NCBI RefSeq assembly: GCF_022179385.1
Contig: NZ_BPQS01000007.1
Span: forward strand, 124,001 to 188,000
Reading direction: 5' to 3'
Length of the DNA: 64,000 nucleotides
DNA from: Methylobacterium longum
GTDB taxonomy: Bacteria; Pseudomonadota; Alphaproteobacteria; Rhizobiales; Beijerinckiaceae
Every line of letters begins with the position of its first letter. Positions within the stretch are counted from its first letter, which is position 1. This document shows positions 45,086-58,049 of this stretch, piece by piece. The position numbers and the translations under genes were made by a program. The notes under the pieces were generated by a model that saw nothing but the letters and a program-made list of their open reading frames with translations, did not search any database and was not told the DNA's origin.

Positions 45086-45220
45086 TCGGCAGAATCTATC
45101 CGTGTCGCTCGTTGTTGTCGGACATTCCTCCTCTACAACACCCCGTTCAGGGAGGAAGATTTGCCGTCTTCTCGCCTGCGAGCGGACGCTGACCTGATCC
45201 CAGCCTGGAAGGATTGCCCA

Positions 45221-46669
45221 ATGGATTCGTCAGGCCTGATGGGTCGGAAGTCGGTCGACGACATCCTTGAGAGCGGCGAGGGCGAGCAGCAGCTCTCGAA
45301 AACGTTGGGCGCCCTCTCGATCACCGCCATGGGGGTCGGCGCGATCATCGGCGCCGGCATCTTCGTCCTCACCGGCACGGCGGCGGCGCAATATGCCGGG
45401 CCGGGGATCATGCTGTCCTTCGTGCTCGGCGGCATCGCCTGCGCCTTCGTGGGCCTGTGCTACTCCGAGATGGCGGCGCTGATCCCGGTGGCGGGATCGA
45501 GCTACACCTACACCTACGCGACCCTCGGTGAGTTCTTCGCGTGGCTGATCGGCTGGGACCTGATCCTCGAATACGCCATGGGCGCGGCCACGGTGGCGGT
45601 GGGCTGGTCCGGCTACGTCACCAGCATCCTGAAGGACGTCGGGATCGTGATCCCGGCTCAGTTCGCCCACGCGCCCGGCACGCCGATCGACGGTGGGGGC
45701 ACCGCCCTGTTCAACCTGCCGGCGGTGCTGATCGTGGCCCTGATCACGATGCTGCTGATGCGCGGCACCAAGGAATCGGCGCGCTTCAACAACATCATGG
45801 TGGCGGTGAAGCTCACCGTGGTGGTGGCCTTCATCGCGCTGGGCTGGGGCCATGTCGACTCGGCGAACTGGCACCCGCTGATCCCCGACAACCACGGAAC
45901 GTTCGGAGAATTCGGCTACAGCGGCATCCTGCGCGGCGCCGGCGTGGTGTTCTTCGCCTTCATCGGCTTCGACGCGGTCTCGACCGCGGCCCAGGAAGCG
46001 CGCCGCCCCCAGAAGGACATGCCGATCGGCATCCTGGGCTCGCTCGCCGTCTGCACGATCCTGTACGTGCTGGTGGCCGCCGTTCTCACCGGCCTCGTCC
46101 CCTACAAGGACCTGAACGTGCCCGATCCGATCGCCAAGGGCGTCGACGCGATCGGCATCGGCTGGTTCTCGATCGCGATCAAGCTCGGCGCGCTCACCGG
46201 CCTGACGACGGTGATCCTCGTGCTGCTCTACGGACAGAGCCGGATCTTCTTCACCATGGCGAGTGACGGCCTGCTGCCGAAGATGTTCTCGCAGGTCCAC
46301 CCGACCTACCAGACGCCCTACCGCAGCCAAGCGCTCATCGGGGCGCTGGTCGCCCTCGTGGCGGCCCTGGTGCCGATCAACATCCTGGGCGAGATGGTCA
46401 GCATCGGGACCCTGGCCGCCTTCATCCTGGTCTGCGGCTCGGTGATCTACCTGCGCCGCACCGACCGTCACATGAAGCGCCCGTTCCGCGTCCCCGCCGT
46501 GCCGGTGGTGCCGATTCTCGGCATTCTGCTCTGCCTGCTGCTGATGATCGGCCTGCCCCTCGATACGTGGCTGCGGCTGGTGATCTGGATGGCGGTCGGG
46601 CTGGCCGTGTACTTCTTCTACGGCCGCAAGCACTCGGTGCTGCGCCGCAAGGAGGGGAATGCGGCGTAG
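45221..46669 (+). CDS. APC-family amino acid permease
   Basis: Protein of 482 residues with about 12 membrane helices. Helix 1 has GVGAIIGAGIFVLTGTAAAQYAGP, the sodium- or proton-linked substrate site of APC cationic amino-acid transporters (YfnA/CAT branch), and FAFIGFDAVSTAAQEARRPQ in helix 6. It starts MDSSGLMGRKSVDDIL at 45221. The substrate is probably a basic or neutral amino acid. No adjacent pathway gene. Confidence 0.9.
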   Translation: MDSSGLMGRKSVDDILESGEGEQQLSKTLGALSITAMGVGAIIGAGIFVLTGTAAAQYAGPGIMLSFVLGGIACAFVGLCYSEMAALIPVAGSSYTYTYATLGEFFAWLIGWDLILEYAMGAATVAVGWSGYVTSILKDVGIVIPAQFAHAPGTPIDGGGTALFNLPAVLIVALITMLLMRGTKESARFNNIMVAVKLTVVVAFIALGWGHVDSANWHPLIPDNHGTFGEFGYSGILRGAGVVFFAFIGFDAVSTAAQEARRPQKDMPIGILGSLAVCTILYVLVAAVLTGLVPYKDLNVPDPIAKGVDAIGIGWFSIAIKLGALTGLTTVILVLLYGQSRIFFTMASDGLLPKMFSQVHPTYQTPYRSQALIGALVALVAALVPINILGEMVSIGTLAAFILVCGSVIYLRRTDRHMKRPFRVPAVPVVPILGILLCLLLMIGLPLDTWLRLVIWMAVGLAVYFFYGRKHSVLRRKEGNAA

Positions 46670-46750
46670 CGCCGTTCGATGCGCGAAGTCCCCGGCCGTA
46701 TCGGGTGCGGCTCTACCGCGACGATCTGGGAGTGACGGCGTCGCGATCCT

Positions 46751-47308
46751 TCACACCGACACGCTCGCCCCGCGCCGCAGGTGCTCGTCGAGCCGCGGCA
46801 TGATCTCCACGAAGTTGCAGGGCCGGTGCCTGTAGTCGAGTTGCTGGGCCAGGATGCCGTCCCAGGCGTCCCGGCAGGCCCCGGGGGAGCCCGGCAGCAC
46901 GAACACGTAGGTCGCCCGCGCCACCCCCGCGGTGGCGCGGGATTGCAGCGTCGAGGTGCCGATCTTGTCGTACGAGATCCGATGGAAGACGGCCGAGAAC
47001 CCGTCCATGCGCTTCTCGAACAGCGGCTCCAGTGCCTCCGGCGTCACGTCACGGCCGGTGAAGCCCGTGCCGCCGGTGGTGATCACGACATCGACGTCCG
47101 GGTCACGCAGCCACGCATCCACCTGACCGCGGATCGCCGGGATCTCGTCCGGCACGATCGCCCGGCCCGAGAGACGGTGCCCCGCCTCGATGAGGCGCTG
47201 GCTCAGCGTGTCCCCCGAACGGTCGTCCTCCGGGCGGCGGGTATCCGACACGGTGAGGACCGCGATGTTGAGGGGAATGAAGCTGCGCGGGGCGGTCTGG
47301 TCGGCCAT
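46751..47308 (-). CDS. moaB: MoaB-type molybdopterin adenylyltransferase
   Basis: Protein of 185 residues with the MPT-binding signature VITTGGTGFTGRDVTPEALEP and a C-terminal LPGSPGACRDAWDGIL. MoaB/MogA proteins adenylate molybdopterin before metal insertion; in methylotrophs this serves formate dehydrogenase and other Mo/W enzymes. The ATG at 47308 (MADQTAPRSF) has GGAGA upstream; a start at 47329 adds seven residues. Confidence 0.9.
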   Translation of the reverse strand: MADQTAPRSFIPLNIAVLTVSDTRRPEDDRSGDTLSQRLIEAGHRLSGRAIVPDEIPAIRGQVDAWLRDPDVDVVITTGGTGFTGRDVTPEALEPLFEKRMDGFSAVFHRISYDKIGTSTLQSRATAGVARATYVFVLPGSPGACRDAWDGILAQQLDYRHRPCNFVEIMPRLDEHLRRGASVSV

Positions 47309-47451
47309 CGTTCGGGGTCTCCGGGTCACGGCCTCGATATGGGCCGGCCGGTTCCGGTTGTCGCCCCCACGGGCGCCTCCGAGGCCCCGCCCCTTGCGGC
47401 GCGACGCAAACTCGGCTGTGCTCCCCCGACCTCGCCGGAGACCCTTCCCCC

Positions 47452-48099
47452 ATGCACATGTACGGCAACTGGCGCTCGGCCGCGGCCTTCCGGGTGCGGA
47501 TCGCCTTGAAGCTGAAGGGCATCGCCTTCGAGGAGACCTTCATCGACCTCGACGCGGGCGACCAGCACGAGCCGGAGTTTCGCAAGATCAATCCGCAGGG
47601 CGCGGTGCCGGCGCTGTTCGACGGCGACGGGCCGCCGCTCACCCAATCGCTCGCCATCCTCGACTATCTGGAAGAGACGAGGGGCGGCGTGCGTCTCCTG
47701 CCCGAGGAGCCCCGGGCCCGGGCGCGGGCGCGTTCCCTGGCGCAGGTGGTCGCCTGCGACACCCATCCCCTCTACGTCCCCCGGGTGCGCACCTTCCTGA
47801 TGGAGCAGTACGGCCTGCCCCGGGAGCGGATGCTGGACTTCCTGCGCAACGCCTTCGAGACCGGGCTCAAGACCCTGGAGACGCGGCTCGGCACGGAACC
47901 GGGGACCGGCCGGTTCTGCCAGGGGGATGCGGTGAGCCACGCCGACCTCTGCCTTGTCAGCCTCTGGGTCGGCACCGGCATCTTCGGAATCGATACGGCA
48001 CCCTACCCCCATGTGGCGCGGATCGCCGAAGCCTGCCTCGCCCTGCCCGAGGTCGCCGAGGCACACCCGTTGCGTCAGCCCGGCGCCCCGGGCGTCTGA
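47452..48099 (+). CDS. maiA: Maleylacetoacetate isomerase (zeta-class GST)
   Basis: Protein of 215 residues. The zeta GST active site WRSAAAFRVRIALKLKG is at the N-terminus, then FRKINPQGAVPAL and LTQSLAILDYLEET, which bind glutathione. The C-terminal helix has GDAVSHADLCLVS. It isomerises maleylacetoacetate in tyrosine and phenylacetate-type breakdown. No fumarylacetoacetase gene is adjacent, so it could be a generic glutathione transferase. Confidence 0.85.
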   Translation: MHMYGNWRSAAAFRVRIALKLKGIAFEETFIDLDAGDQHEPEFRKINPQGAVPALFDGDGPPLTQSLAILDYLEETRGGVRLLPEEPRARARARSLAQVVACDTHPLYVPRVRTFLMEQYGLPRERMLDFLRNAFETGLKTLETRLGTEPGTGRFCQGDAVSHADLCLVSLWVGTGIFGIDTAPYPHVARIAEACLALPEVAEAHPLRQPGAPGV

Positions 48100-48229
48100 T
48101 CGCTTTGTCGCGCCGGGCCCGCGCCTTCTGGTAGCGGGTGCCCCCGGCAGGCAGATGTGGCAATCGGACACCCGGTGTGTGTAAGCAGGCCGGCGTTTCA
48201 ATCCCGGTTCGGGGGCAGAAAGAGTGTCG

Positions 48230-49561
48230 ATGGTACCCGTCGAGAACGAGTCCGGCCTGCATCGCGTCGTCGTGGTCGGTGGCGGCGCCGCCGGGCTCCA
48301 GTTGGTGACGAAGCTCGGAGACAAGCTCGGCCGCGGTAAGCGTGCGCACGTCACGCTGGTCGACCGCGCGCGCACCCACATCTGGAAGCCCCTGCTCCAC
48401 GAGGTCGCGGCCGGCAGCCTCGACGTCGGCCATCACGCGGTGGATTACCTGCACCACGCCCACACCCACGGCTTCCGCTACCGGATCGGGCGGATGACCG
48501 GACTCGACCGGGAGGGGCGCACCATCCAGCTCGCGGCGAGCCACGACGCCGAGGGGCGCGAGGTCACGCCCGAGCGCTCCGTCCCCTACGACACCCTGGT
48601 GATGGCGGTGGGCTCCACAACCAACGATTTCGGCACGCCGGGCGTCGCCGAGCACGCCATCGCCCTCGATACCCAGGACCAGGCGGTGCGCTTCCACCAG
48701 CGCCTCGTGAACGCCTCCCTGCGGGCCCATACCCAGGACGGACCGGTCCGGCCTGGCCAGCTTCACGTCACGGTGATCGGTGCCGGCGCCACCGGCACCG
48801 AGCTCGCCGCCGAATTGCACCGGACCCTGCGCCACGTCGTCTCCACCGGCCTCGACAGGATCGACCCGGGCAAGGATATCCGCATCACCCTCGTGGAAGC
48901 GGCCGACCGGATCCTGCCGGCGGTGCCGCAGCGCCTCTCGTCCGAGGTGATGCAGCTCCTCAACAAGATCGGCGTCGACGTGCGCGTGAAGGCACGGGTG
49001 ACCGAGGTCCGCGCCGACGGCGTCCAGCTCGCTGACGGCACATTCGTCCCGTCGGAGCTGGTCGTCTGGGCGGCCGGCGTGAAGGCGCCGCCGTTCCTGC
49101 AGGGCATCGGCGGTCTGGAGACCACCCGGACCAACCAGCTCGTGGTCACCCCGACCCTGCAGACCACCCGCGACCCCGACATCTTCGCGCTCGGCGACTG
49201 CGCCTACTTGGTCGAGGCGGGATCCGACACCCCGGTGCCGCCGCGCGCCCAGGCCGCCCACCAGCAGGCCAGCCATCTCATCGGCCAGATCCAGGCCAAG
49301 ATCGACGGCAAGCCGCTGAAAGCCTTCAAGTACAAGGATTTCGGTTCGCTGGTGTCGCTCGGCGAGTACTCGACCGTGGGCAGCCTGATGGGCTTCGTGC
49401 GCGGCAAGAACATGCTGATCGCCGGCCTGTTCGCCCGGATGATGTACCGCTCGCTCTACAAGATGCACGAGCAGGCGCTGCACGGGACCGCCAAGACGGC
49501 GCTCGACACCCTGGCGCGCGCGCTCACCCGCCGCACCGAGCCGCGGGTGAAGCTGCACTAG
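48230..49561 (+). CDS. ndh: Type II NADH dehydrogenase (NDH-2)
   Basis: Protein of about 443 residues. The FAD motif is RVVVVGGGAAGLQLVTKLG, the NADH motif is VTVIGAGATGTELAAEL, and the later FALGDCAYL is the second FAD contact. The C-terminal RMMYRSLYKMHE segment gives membrane association. NDH-2 transfers electrons from NADH to quinone without proton pumping. The start may be ATG 48230 or a GTG at 48224. Confidence 0.92.
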   Translation: MVPVENESGLHRVVVVGGGAAGLQLVTKLGDKLGRGKRAHVTLVDRARTHIWKPLLHEVAAGSLDVGHHAVDYLHHAHTHGFRYRIGRMTGLDREGRTIQLAASHDAEGREVTPERSVPYDTLVMAVGSTTNDFGTPGVAEHAIALDTQDQAVRFHQRLVNASLRAHTQDGPVRPGQLHVTVIGAGATGTELAAELHRTLRHVVSTGLDRIDPGKDIRITLVEAADRILPAVPQRLSSEVMQLLNKIGVDVRVKARVTEVRADGVQLADGTFVPSELVVWAAGVKAPPFLQGIGGLETTRTNQLVVTPTLQTTRDPDIFALGDCAYLVEAGSDTPVPPRAQAAHQQASHLIGQIQAKIDGKPLKAFKYKDFGSLVSLGEYSTVGSLMGFVRGKNMLIAGLFARMMYRSLYKMHEQALHGTAKTALDTLARALTRRTEPRVKLH

Positions 49562-49617
49562 CTCTCACGGCGCGCTGCGATCGCGGGCGCCCGGGCGACC
49601 CACATGAAGGAGATCAC

Positions 49618-49929
49618 ATGATCCTGGTAAGCGTGATGTACCCCGCCGGCCCGAGCTTCGACATGGGCTACTATCTCGGCCACCACATGCCGCTGGTGCG
49701 GGAGCGCTGGTCCTCGCTGGGCCTGCACGACGCGAAGGTGATCAAGGGCACCGGCACCCCGGACGGCGGAGCCGCTCCGTTCCAGGTGATGGCGCTGCTG
49801 ACCTTCGAATCGGTGGACGCCTTCAAGAAGGCCGTGGCCGCCCACGGCGAGGAGATCTTCGCCGACATCCCGAACTTCACCCAGGCGCAGGCCCAGGTGC
49901 AGATCAACGACTTCGCGGAAAACCCGTGA
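49618..49929 (+). CDS. EthD-family protein
   Basis: Protein of 103 residues with the EthD dimeric alpha/beta barrel pattern: SVMYPAGPSFDMGYYLGHHM at the start and HMPLVRERW. EthD proteins were found beside an ether-degrading P450 in Rhodococcus, but family members are widespread and mostly unassigned. ATG 49618 has GGAG nearby. The stop overlaps the GTG of the following small gene. Confidence 0.82.
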   Translation: MILVSVMYPAGPSFDMGYYLGHHMPLVRERWSSLGLHDAKVIKGTGTPDGGAAPFQVMALLTFESVDAFKKAVAAHGEEIFADIPNFTQAQAQVQINDFAENP

Positions 49930-50237
49930 TCGACATCGTCAAAGCCGTGCAGGAGGCGGATCTCAGCCTGGGCAGCTACGTCATCGTGCTGCGGGGTGAT
50001 TCCCGCGCCCTCGACGGTCCGGAGCGGCTCACGCCGGACGCACAGGCCTGGATTGCGCAGAACGCTCCTGGCGGCCGCGTCGCCCGCGTGCGGATCCAGC
50101 TCGCCCCCTATCCGGGGGCGGTGCCGGCCGAGCGCGAGGTGACTGTGGCGGCCTTCGCGGACGCCCGGGAACTCGCCGCCTTCGCCACGACCTGGACGGT
50201 GGATCCGCTACCGGAGGATTCCGAGGAACCGGTCTGA
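49926..50237 (+). CDS. Small hypothetical protein coupled to EthD gene
   Basis: Protein of 103 residues, not recognised. It begins at a GTG that overlaps the previous stop and contains QEADLSLGSYVIVLRGDSRAL; no signal or membrane segment is seen. Tight coupling to the EthD gene suggests a related role. Confidence 0.55.
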   Translation: MIDIVKAVQEADLSLGSYVIVLRGDSRALDGPERLTPDAQAWIAQNAPGGRVARVRIQLAPYPGAVPAEREVTVAAFADARELAAFATTWTVDPLPEDSEEPV

Positions 50238-50332
50238 TCGGGCTGCTCCGTTCGTCCCCGCTCTCCTAAAGGGCGGCGCCCCCCTTGAGGGCGTCCTCCG
50301 CCTCGCTTCGGCGCCGCGGGGGGATCGAAGCA

Positions 50333-50362
50333 CCGGAACCCGGCGCACGCGCCGGGTTCCGG
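50333..50362. terminator. Perfect long palindrome between convergent genes
   Basis: CCGGAACCCGGCGC at 50333 and GCGCCGGGTTCCGG ending at 50362 form a 14-bp perfect inverted repeat with a 2-nt centre. It lies between the small gene (stop 50237) and the kinase stop at 50384. Without T-runs on either side it is a likely bidirectional terminator or 3' stabiliser. Confidence 0.6.
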
Positions 50363-50383
50363 ACCATCCCGTCGAGGCGCCGC

Positions 50384-53743
<3,360 letters not shown>

Positions 53744-53801
53744 GCGCCGAGCGGTGTTCGCCTCCGCGGCGGGGGAGCGATGGCGCGGCTGGGCCCGGGT
53801 T

Positions 53802-55073
53802 TCAAGCGTCACCGACCTGCGGCGGCGGCGCGCGCAGCCGCGCCGCCTCCAGAGCCCAGACCATGCCGAGCATCATGTAGACGTGACGCCACTTCTCGAT
53901 GTCGATCTGGAAGGCCTGCAGGAAGAACATCAGCAGCGCCGGCCACACGATCTGCGCGTGCGCCCGGACCGGCGACGGTCGCGCCAGCAGCCGGAAGCCG
54001 ACGACGCCCGTGGTCAGCACGAGGCCGATGAACACCGCGCCGCCGAGCCAGCCGCCGTTGGCGAAGGAGCCGATGTAGGAATTGTGCGGCTCCAGCCCAA
54101 AGACCAGGCGCCAGTGCATCGGCCCCATCCCGAACGGGCGCTCCAGCAGCATCGCGAGGCCGCGCAGCTGATTGCCGAAGCGGCCGGTCTCGCCCTGGTC
54201 GTAGTCCTGCGCCAGGGACGCACGGATCTCGAACATCTTGCGCACGTGGTCGACCGAGAGCAGGGCGATCACCGCGACCGTGCCGAGCACGAGGGTCGCG
54301 ACGGTCAGGAGCACGATCCGGCGGCGCAGGCGCAGCGAGGTGCTGCCCGCGTAGACCGACCCCACCATCAGCAGCACCGCGACGACGCTCCCCGCCCAGG
54401 AGCCCCGCGAGAACGACAGGAAGATGCCCGCCACGATGATCAGCAGGCCGACGAGCGCCGCCAGGGGCCGCCGCGCGGTGCCGGTGAGCAGGCCGTGCAT
54501 CAGGTAGAGGGCGCCGAGCGTCAGGAACGAGCCGAACACGTTCGGATCCTGGAAGGTGCCGGAGGCCCGGTCGTACTTGTAGAAGAGGTCCTCGATCCCG
54601 AGCCACTGCAGGTAGCCGACGATGCCGAGCGCGGCCGAGAACACGCAGCTCGCCGTGTAGGCCTTCAGCGCCAGTTCCATCCGGGCGTGCGTGTCGTCCG
54701 CGAAGAACATGGCGAAGAAGATGCAGGTGACCGCGAGGTAGATCAGCTGGACCGTCCAGGTGACCGGGAAGTCCTCGTTCAGGTACGGGAGCAGCCCCAT
54801 GACGATCGCCGCCAGGTAGACGAGCAGGAGCGCGAGCAGCGGCACCATCCCGCGGTGCAGCCGCACTCCGAGGCAGAGCCACAGCAGGATCGTCGGCAGC
54901 GCCACCGCGTCGTAGGGCGACGTCTCGGAGAACGCGAAGCAGGCGAAGAAGATAAAGGCCGCGAACAGCACCTTCGCCAGGCCCTGGACGGCCGCGAGGA
55001 GCGGGATGCCGCGCGGGATTCCATCCGTCAGCCCGGAGGGAACCGGGATTCCGGGCGCTGCGGTATGGGCCAT
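53802..55073 (-). CDS. O-antigen ligase-like polymerase/ligase
   Basis: Protein of 423 residues with about 11 membrane helices. FLSFSRGSWAGSVVAVLLM and the periplasmic loop RFGNQLRGLAMLLERPFGMGPMHWRL, followed by PHNSYIGSFANGGWLG, are typical of the Wzy_C/O-antigen-ligase family (PF04932). The PHN-Y-motif and SRGSW are the conserved features. It probably polymerises or attaches a surface polysaccharide. It is upstream of the kinase on the same strand. The ATG at 55073 gives MAHTAAPG. Confidence 0.82.
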   Translation of the reverse strand: MAHTAAPGIPVPSGLTDGIPRGIPLLAAVQGLAKVLFAAFIFFACFAFSETSPYDAVALPTILLWLCLGVRLHRGMVPLLALLLVYLAAIVMGLLPYLNEDFPVTWTVQLIYLAVTCIFFAMFFADDTHARMELALKAYTASCVFSAALGIVGYLQWLGIEDLFYKYDRASGTFQDPNVFGSFLTLGALYLMHGLLTGTARRPLAALVGLLIIVAGIFLSFSRGSWAGSVVAVLLMVGSVYAGSTSLRLRRRIVLLTVATLVLGTVAVIALLSVDHVRKMFEIRASLAQDYDQGETGRFGNQLRGLAMLLERPFGMGPMHWRLVFGLEPHNSYIGSFANGGWLGGAVFIGLVLTTGVVGFRLLARPSPVRAHAQIVWPALLMFFLQAFQIDIEKWRHVYMMLGMVWALEAARLRAPPPQVGDA

Positions 55074-55194
55074 GATACGCGGGCTCCGCAGGCCGGAGAC
55101 GCGGGCCCGCAGCCGCTAGACTGACCGGGAATGGTTGAGAATCGACTTCGGGGGCGAACCGGGAGCCTCTTCGATTGCGACGTTAGCATCCCCG

Positions 55195-55410
55195 AGCCCT
55201 CACGCGTCGCCCTCCCCCGCGTGCGCGGGTGACCCGATGGGCGCCCTCGGCGCCAGCAGGGGTCGGGAGACGGGAACCCGGGTCCAGGCAGAAGCGGAGC
55301 CTTCAACGCAGGGCAGAGCCCTGTCCTGCACCGTGGCTCCCCCGGCTTGCTACGCAGGTCCTTCGCCCCCGCAGGGAGGGGCGGGAGAGCCGCGCCCTGC
55401 CCCTCCACGC
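55195..55410. repeat. Intergenic repeat element, copy F
   Basis: Most of the 338-bp gap between the ligase gene and the CobW-like gene. It includes CCCTCCCCCGCGTGCGCGGG, CTGTCCTGCACCGTGGCTCC (the inverse of GGGGAGCCACGGTGCAG in copy E) and CCCCGCAGGGAGGGGCGGGA. It is the longest copy of the element family here and is followed by the 3' end of the CobW-like gene on the minus strand. Confidence 0.55.
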
Positions 55411-55411
55411 C

Positions 55412-56425
55412 TCACACCCGGCAGCTCTCGAAACCCTCCCGGATCGCCGCCTCGTCGAGGTTTCGGCCGATGAACACCACCCGGGAGACCCGCTCCTCAT
55501 CCGGCTTCCAGTCGCCCTGAACGTCCCCGTCGAGGATCATGTGCACGCCCTGGAAGACGAAGCGCTTCGGCTCGTTCGGGAAGGCCACGATCCCCTTGCA
55601 GCGCAGGATGTCGGGGCCCTGGACCTGGGTCAGGTTCGAGATCCACGGCATGAACTTCTCGGGATCGACTTCTCCCTCGATCCGCGCCGAGATCGAGCGG
55701 ATGTCCGAATCGTGATGGTGGTGGTGCCCCTCCTCCAGGAAGTCGGGCTCGACGTCGAGGATGCGGTCGAGGTCGAAGGCGTTGCGCTCCAGCACGGCCT
55801 CGAGGGGTACCGCGCAGTTCTGGGTGCGGTGGAGCTTGGCCAGCGGGTTGATGGTGCGGATCTCGGCCTCGACCCGGTCGAGGTCGGCCGGCGCCACGAG
55901 GTCGCTCTTGTTGAGCAGGATCACGTCCGCGAAGGCGATCTGGTTCTTCGCCTCGGGAGCGTCTTTCAGGCGGGCGGAGAGCCACTTGGCGTCGGCCACC
56001 GTCACCACCGCGTCGAGGCGGGCGGCCTCGCCCACGTCCTGGTCGACGAAGAAGGTCTGGGCCACGGGCGCCGGGTCGGCGAGGCCGGTGGTCTCGACGA
56101 TGATCGCGTCGAACTTGCCGCGGCGCTTCACCAGCCCGTCCATGATGCGGATCAGGTCGCCGCGTACCGTGCAGCAGACGCACCCGTTGTTCATCTCGAA
56201 CACTTCCTCGTCGGCGCCGACGACGAGATCGTTGTCGATGCCGATCTCGCCGAACTCGTTGACGATCACGGCGTAGCGCTTGCCGTGGTTCTCGGTGAGG
56301 ATCCGGTTGAGGAGCGTGGTCTTGCCGGCGCCGAGGTAGCCGGTCAGCACGGTCACGGGGATCTTGCCGGCGGTCGATCCAGCAAGTGATGCCCCTTGGG
56401 CAGAGGCGGCGCTCGTATCGGTCAT
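55412..56425 (-). CDS. CobW/COG0523 GTPase, probable zinc chaperone
   Basis: Protein of 337 residues. Walker [10 protein letters not shown] (about 29-37), the CxCC metal motif GCVCC (81-85), [13 protein letters not shown], and NKSD (172-175) mark the COG0523 G3E family. A histidine run (GHHHHHD, 233-239) precedes the CobW C-terminal domain. Members that are under Zur control and carry His stretches deliver zinc in starvation; a Zur-box-like site lies 65 bp upstream, so zinc is favoured over cobalt. Confidence 0.88.
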   Translation of the reverse strand: MTDTSAASAQGASLAGSTAGKIPVTVLTGYLGAGKTTLLNRILTENHGKRYAVIVNEFGEIGIDNDLVVGADEEVFEMNNGCVCCTVRGDLIRIMDGLVKRRGKFDAIIVETTGLADPAPVAQTFFVDQDVGEAARLDAVVTVADAKWLSARLKDAPEAKNQIAFADVILLNKSDLVAPADLDRVEAEIRTINPLAKLHRTQNCAVPLEAVLERNAFDLDRILDVEPDFLEEGHHHHHDSDIRSISARIEGEVDPEKFMPWISNLTQVQGPDILRCKGIVAFPNEPKRFVFQGVHMILDGDVQGDWKPDEERVSRVVFIGRNLDEAAIREGFESCRV

Positions 56426-56489
56426 GACGGGTTCTTCGTGGCGGAGAGGATCGGGCAGGCCGTGTCAGGCGAGGCACGCCCGCGACCGT

Positions 56490-56504
56490 TGTCATATTGT
56501 AACA
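56490..56504. promoter_or_regulatory. Zur-box-like palindrome upstream of the CobW/COG0523 gene
   Basis: TGTCATATTGTAACA matches the TGTTATAATATAACA-type Zur consensus at 12 of 15 positions. It lies 65 bp upstream of the start codon at 56425, in an AT-rich dip. A Zur protein would repress the gene in zinc sufficiency. Confidence 0.55.
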
Positions 56505-56716
56505 GATTCCGTCAAAGGAAGACGGGGCCACACGGTTTCGCGACCGGGGCTGCCGGTCGATTGCGAGTCGGAGAAGCTTTGCTCTAGGCAGATCGCGTCA
56601 CGCGGAATGTTCCGCACGCTCTGCCATAGAAAAGCACCTGCGGTCGCATTGATGTGAGCGGCGTCCCGACGCGGCGCGTGTCTTCGTCGGTCAGCCCGGT
56701 TCCTGAAGATCATCCC

Positions 56717-58033
56717 ATGGACGCCCGAAACCCGCTGGAACAGGACGAGGCCATCACCGCGCCCAGGCGCCGGTGGCCGGCCCTCGTGGTCGCGCTGGTG
56801 CTCGTCGGAACTGCGGCCGGCTTGGCCTTCGCCTTCCCGGACCGCGCCCGCGAGGCCGCGTCCGGGCTCGTCGCCTCGCTGACCGGGCTGTTCGCGCCGA
56901 GCAACCCCGATCCGGGCCTCGACATGCAGAAGGCCGGCCCAGTCGAACGGATCTTCCGGCCCACCAAGGAGCAGCGCGCCGCCTTCGAGATCCTGCCGGT
57001 CGCCACGCAGGTGTTCCGGCCGGAGGGATCGGCCGAGGGGCGCATCGCCCTCAACGACGACGACAACGTGCCGGTGGTCTCGCCCTACGCGGGCCGGGTG
57101 ACCAAGGTTCTGGTCCGGGCGGGCGACGACGTGAAGGCCGGCGACGTGCTCCTGACGCTTGAGGCCACCGATATGGTCCAGGCGCAGAACGATTATCAGG
57201 CGGCGCTGAACAACCTGCAGAAACAGCAGGCGCTGCTGAAGCTCGATCAGACCATCGCGGCGCGCCAGCAGGAGCTGTTCCAGGCCCATGCGGTGGCGCT
57301 GAAGGACTACCAGTCGGCGCAGAACGACGTGATCGCCGCCCAGAGCGACCTGAAGACCGCCGAGGCCGCCCTCGACGCGGTGAAGAACCGCCTGCGGCTG
57401 CTGGGCAAGTCCGACGCCGAGATCGCCGCCTACGAGAAGAAGGGCACGATGAGCCCGGAGACCCAGATCCGGGCACCGATCCCCGGCACGATCGTGCAGC
57501 GGAAGGTGGGCATCGGCCAGTATCTCTCGGCCTCCAGCGATCCAGTCTTCGTGATCGGCGACCTGTCCACGGTCTGGCTGGTCGCCAATGTCCGGGAGAG
57601 CGAGATTCCGAAGATCCGCATCGGCCAGGAGGTCGAGGCGAAGGTGGCGGGCTTCGGCGCGCGGGTCTTCAAGGCGCGGGTGAACTACATGGCCGCCAGC
57701 CTCGACGCGGCCACGCGGCGGCTCGCCGTGCGCAGCGAGGTCGACAACCCCGACCGGGTGCTGCGCCCCGAGATGTTCGCCACCTACACGATCGTCACCG
57801 GCAAGGGCGAGCCGGCCCCCAGCATTCCCGTGGCCGCCATCGTGTACGAGGGGGACCGCACCCATGTCTGGGTGGCCCGGCCGGACGGGGCCGTGGAGGC
57901 GCGCGACATCAAGCTCGGCCTGATCAACGGCGACAACGCCCAGGTCACACAGGGGCTGCGCGCCGGCGAGCAGGTCGTCACCCGCGGCGCGCTGTTCATC
58001 GACCGGGCCGCCACCGGCGACAAGGCGTCCTGA
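56717..58033 (+). CDS. RND efflux periplasmic adaptor (HlyD/CzcB-like)
   Basis: Protein of 438 residues. It has a membrane anchor (WPALVVALVLVGTAAGLAFAF), a barrel and lipoyl part (VSPYAGRVTKVLVRAGDDVKAGD), a long coiled-coil hairpin (about 150-215, rich in Gln/Ala), then IRAPIPGTIVQRKVGIGQYL. It joins the pump and the outer membrane channel. ATG 56717 was chosen over a GTG at 56654. It is the first gene of a three-gene operon with the pump 16 bp on. Confidence 0.9.
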   Translation: MDARNPLEQDEAITAPRRRWPALVVALVLVGTAAGLAFAFPDRAREAASGLVASLTGLFAPSNPDPGLDMQKAGPVERIFRPTKEQRAAFEILPVATQVFRPEGSAEGRIALNDDDNVPVVSPYAGRVTKVLVRAGDDVKAGDVLLTLEATDMVQAQNDYQAALNNLQKQQALLKLDQTIAARQQELFQAHAVALKDYQSAQNDVIAAQSDLKTAEAALDAVKNRLRLLGKSDAEIAAYEKKGTMSPETQIRAPIPGTIVQRKVGIGQYLSASSDPVFVIGDLSTVWLVANVRESEIPKIRIGQEVEAKVAGFGARVFKARVNYMAASLDAATRRLAVRSEVDNPDRVLRPEMFATYTIVTGKGEPAPSIPVAAIVYEGDRTHVWVARPDGAVEARDIKLGLINGDNAQVTQGLRAGEQVVTRGALFIDRAATGDKAS

Positions 58034-58049
58034 GCGGGGATCCGGTCCG

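Noticed and set aside
48139-48217. tRNA-like segment before ndh (TGCCCCCG ... CGGGGGCA with TTCAATC)
   Set aside because: The ends can pair like an acceptor stem and TTCAATC looks like a T-loop, but the T-stem does not pair, there is no D-arm and no CCA or normal discriminator. It is probably chance in GC-rich DNA.
50264-50330. Possible seventh copy of the C/G-rich intergenic element
   Set aside because: It has C-runs and G-runs but lacks the TCTGCGGGG core and the GGGGAGCCACGG block, so it was not counted.
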